Part shown: positions 5,605 to 6,596 of the stretch, piece by piece
Position numbering within the stretch: position 1 is the stretch's first letter
Layout: each line of letters starts with the position of its first letter
DNA from: JAEDES01 sp964470055
Lineage (GTDB): Bacteria > Bacillota_I > Bacilli_A > RF39 > UBA660
Assembly (NCBI GenBank): GCA_964470055.1
Contig: CAYXZZ010000065.1
Coordinates: forward strand, 1-6,596
DNA: 6,596 nucleotides
Direction: 5' to 3'
Notes under the pieces: generated by a model
What the model was told of the DNA's origin: nothing
The model's database searches: none
The model's input: the letters and a program-made list of their open reading frames with translations, nothing else
Translations under genes and position numbers: made by a program

Positions 5605-6455
5605 AATCCTGCTATATCAGAAATAGAAAATTCATAATCTAATTTAGTGTCATACGATAATTCGTATGATTCTTTTTTTTGCTCATAATCTTTTTTAGCA
5701 AGTTCAATACTATTTGACCTATCGCTCTTTTTTTTGTCTGGTATAAGTGGTTTTAAGATATGAACCTTATAATTAACTTTATAAAATTCTTCATTATCAT
5801 CTTCAGATGAGTCATTCATTTCAACAAAACATGAAATAATTGGAACTTTTAACATTGAAGCAAATTGATATGCTCCTCTTTTGCATGGTCTAGGTTTTCT
5901 ATAATTAAACCACATTTCTTCTTCTGGATAAATAAGTACAAGATTTCCTTTACTTAAAACACACTCCAATTCTTTTTTAAAAGTATCTAATATGTAATTA
6001 GGACTATTTTTTAATGGAATTGTATTCATATAATTCATAAGTAATCCTAATTCATTTGGTAATGCTAAATTTGTATCTTGAATAACTATATATAAGTCTT
6101 TCCTTAGTAAATTAGTAAGTTTTCTAATTGTATAAGAATCTAGTGGATTAAAATGGTTACTTGTTATTATTGCACCATTACTTAAATCTAAACCGTTTAA
6201 ATTTTCTAATCCTTCTAGTTCAATTGTAGGGTAAATTTCCTTACCTAATTTTTCAACAATAGTATTAGCAATATTTCTTTTGAAATTATATAGAGTTTTA
6301 TTTTTCTTATTTTTATAAAATTTATTTAATAATTCATCAATTTCTTCTTCCGTTAAGTTTGGATCATCTATTTCTACTTTTTTATTTAATTCATTATCTT
6401 TAATATTTTTTTCTATATTTTTTATTACTTCTTTTTTATTTCCACCGATTATCAT
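5592..6455 (-). CDS. PlsC-like acyltransferase family protein with charged N-terminal extension (HX4D type)
   Basis: 287 residues. A charged, probably helical N-terminal extension (about 1-75, with LTEEEIDELLNKFY) precedes the acyltransferase core: block I SNHFNPLDS (His101, Asp106, the canonical HX4D), block II near NYMNTIPL (141-148), block III YPEEEMWFNYRKPRP (176-190) and block IV VPIISCFVEM (204-213). No clear membrane helix is visible, so it is probably peripheral. It differs from the plus-strand acyltransferase in all blocks, so the pair is not a recent duplication. The ATG is 3 nt after the stop of the upstream gene and has no good Shine-Dalgarno site, suggesting translational coupling and a shared operon with 6459-6596. 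The expected activity is acyl transfer to a lysophospholipid or related acceptor. Its TAA overlaps the TAA of the convergent gene within TTAA (5592-5595). Confidence 0.88.
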   Translation of the reverse strand: MIIGGNKKEVIKNIEKNIKDNELNKKVEIDDPNLTEEEIDELLNKFYKNKKNKTLYNFKRNIANTIVEKLGKEIYPTIELEGLENLNGLDLSNGAIITSNHFNPLDSYTIRKLTNLLRKDLYIVIQDTNLALPNELGLLMNYMNTIPLKNSPNYILDTFKKELECVLSKGNLVLIYPEEEMWFNYRKPRPCKRGAYQFASMLKVPIISCFVEMNDSSEDDNEEFYKVNYKVHILKPLIPDKKKSDRSNSIELAKKDYEQKKESYELSYDTKLDYEFSISDIAGLKKD

Positions 6456-6458
6456 AAT

Positions 6459-6596
6459 TTATAGTCTGCTTTCTTTACCACTTTCAAAAAGATTTAAAAA
6501 AGTATTTTTACTATTAGCAATATCTAAACCATTTTGAATCATAAGTTCCATGTGTTTGTTATCTTCTTCTTTATCCTTATCAGAATAATTTTCTTT
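6459..6596 (-). CDS. C-terminal end of an unidentified protein, cut by window edge
   Basis: The minus strand is open from the right edge to TAA at 6461-6459, giving 45 residues in frame. The segment is hydrophilic, rich in Lys, Glu and Asp at first (YSDKDKEEDNKHMEL) and then has a likely short helix (IQNGLDIANSKNTFLNLFES). It ends 3 nt before the acyltransferase start and is probably co-transcribed with it. Nothing in the visible tail allows a family assignment. The absence of stops and the tight junction support a real gene rather than chance. Confidence 0.6.
   Translation of the reverse strand, partial: KENYSDKDKEEDNKHMELMIQNGLDIANSKNTFLNLFESGKESRL

Overview
The window is very AT-rich, with strong Shine-Dalgarno sites (AAAGGAG, AAGGGA), AGA arginine codons and TGG tryptophan codons. 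It reads as the chromosome of a low-GC Bacillota, probably a Clostridia-like or Erysipelotrichia-like gut lineage. TGA is not used for tryptophan in any intact gene. No rRNA, tRNA, CRISPR array or insertion sequence was seen.

Layout, left to right. At 1-1316 (minus) lies the N-terminal two-thirds, roughly, of a P2-type (Ca2+-ATPase-like) P-type ATPase, cut by the left edge. At 1426-3376 (minus) is an OmpR/PhoB-type two-component system: the regulator comes first, its kinase overlaps it by 11 bp, and a strong intrinsic terminator sits on the kinase stop codon. At 3499-3869 (minus) is the wreck of a small membrane-protein gene. At 3866-4666 (minus) is a polytopic membrane protein resembling the YjdF/DUF2238 group. 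After a 167-bp divergent intergenic region, 4834-5595 (plus) encodes a PlsC-like acyltransferase. It converges, stop on stop, with a second and different PlsC-like acyltransferase at 5592-6455 (minus). The tail of a further upstream gene of that operon runs off the right edge at 6459-6596.

The most informative signal is non-coding. A 23-bp element built from two 10-bp direct repeats, the usual architecture of OmpR/PhoB-family operators, occurs twice with a single mismatch: upstream of the ATPase (1395-1417) and upstream of the membrane-protein operon (4739-4761). Both copies have the same orientation relative to their gene and exactly the same spacing (10 bp) to a -10-like hexamer. The simplest reading is a local regulon. 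The two-component system sits between its two targets and activates a cation pump on one side and a membrane protein, with a now broken partner, on the other. The signal is unknown; the sensor loop of the kinase is strongly acidic. Any link of the acyltransferases to this regulon is only by proximity.
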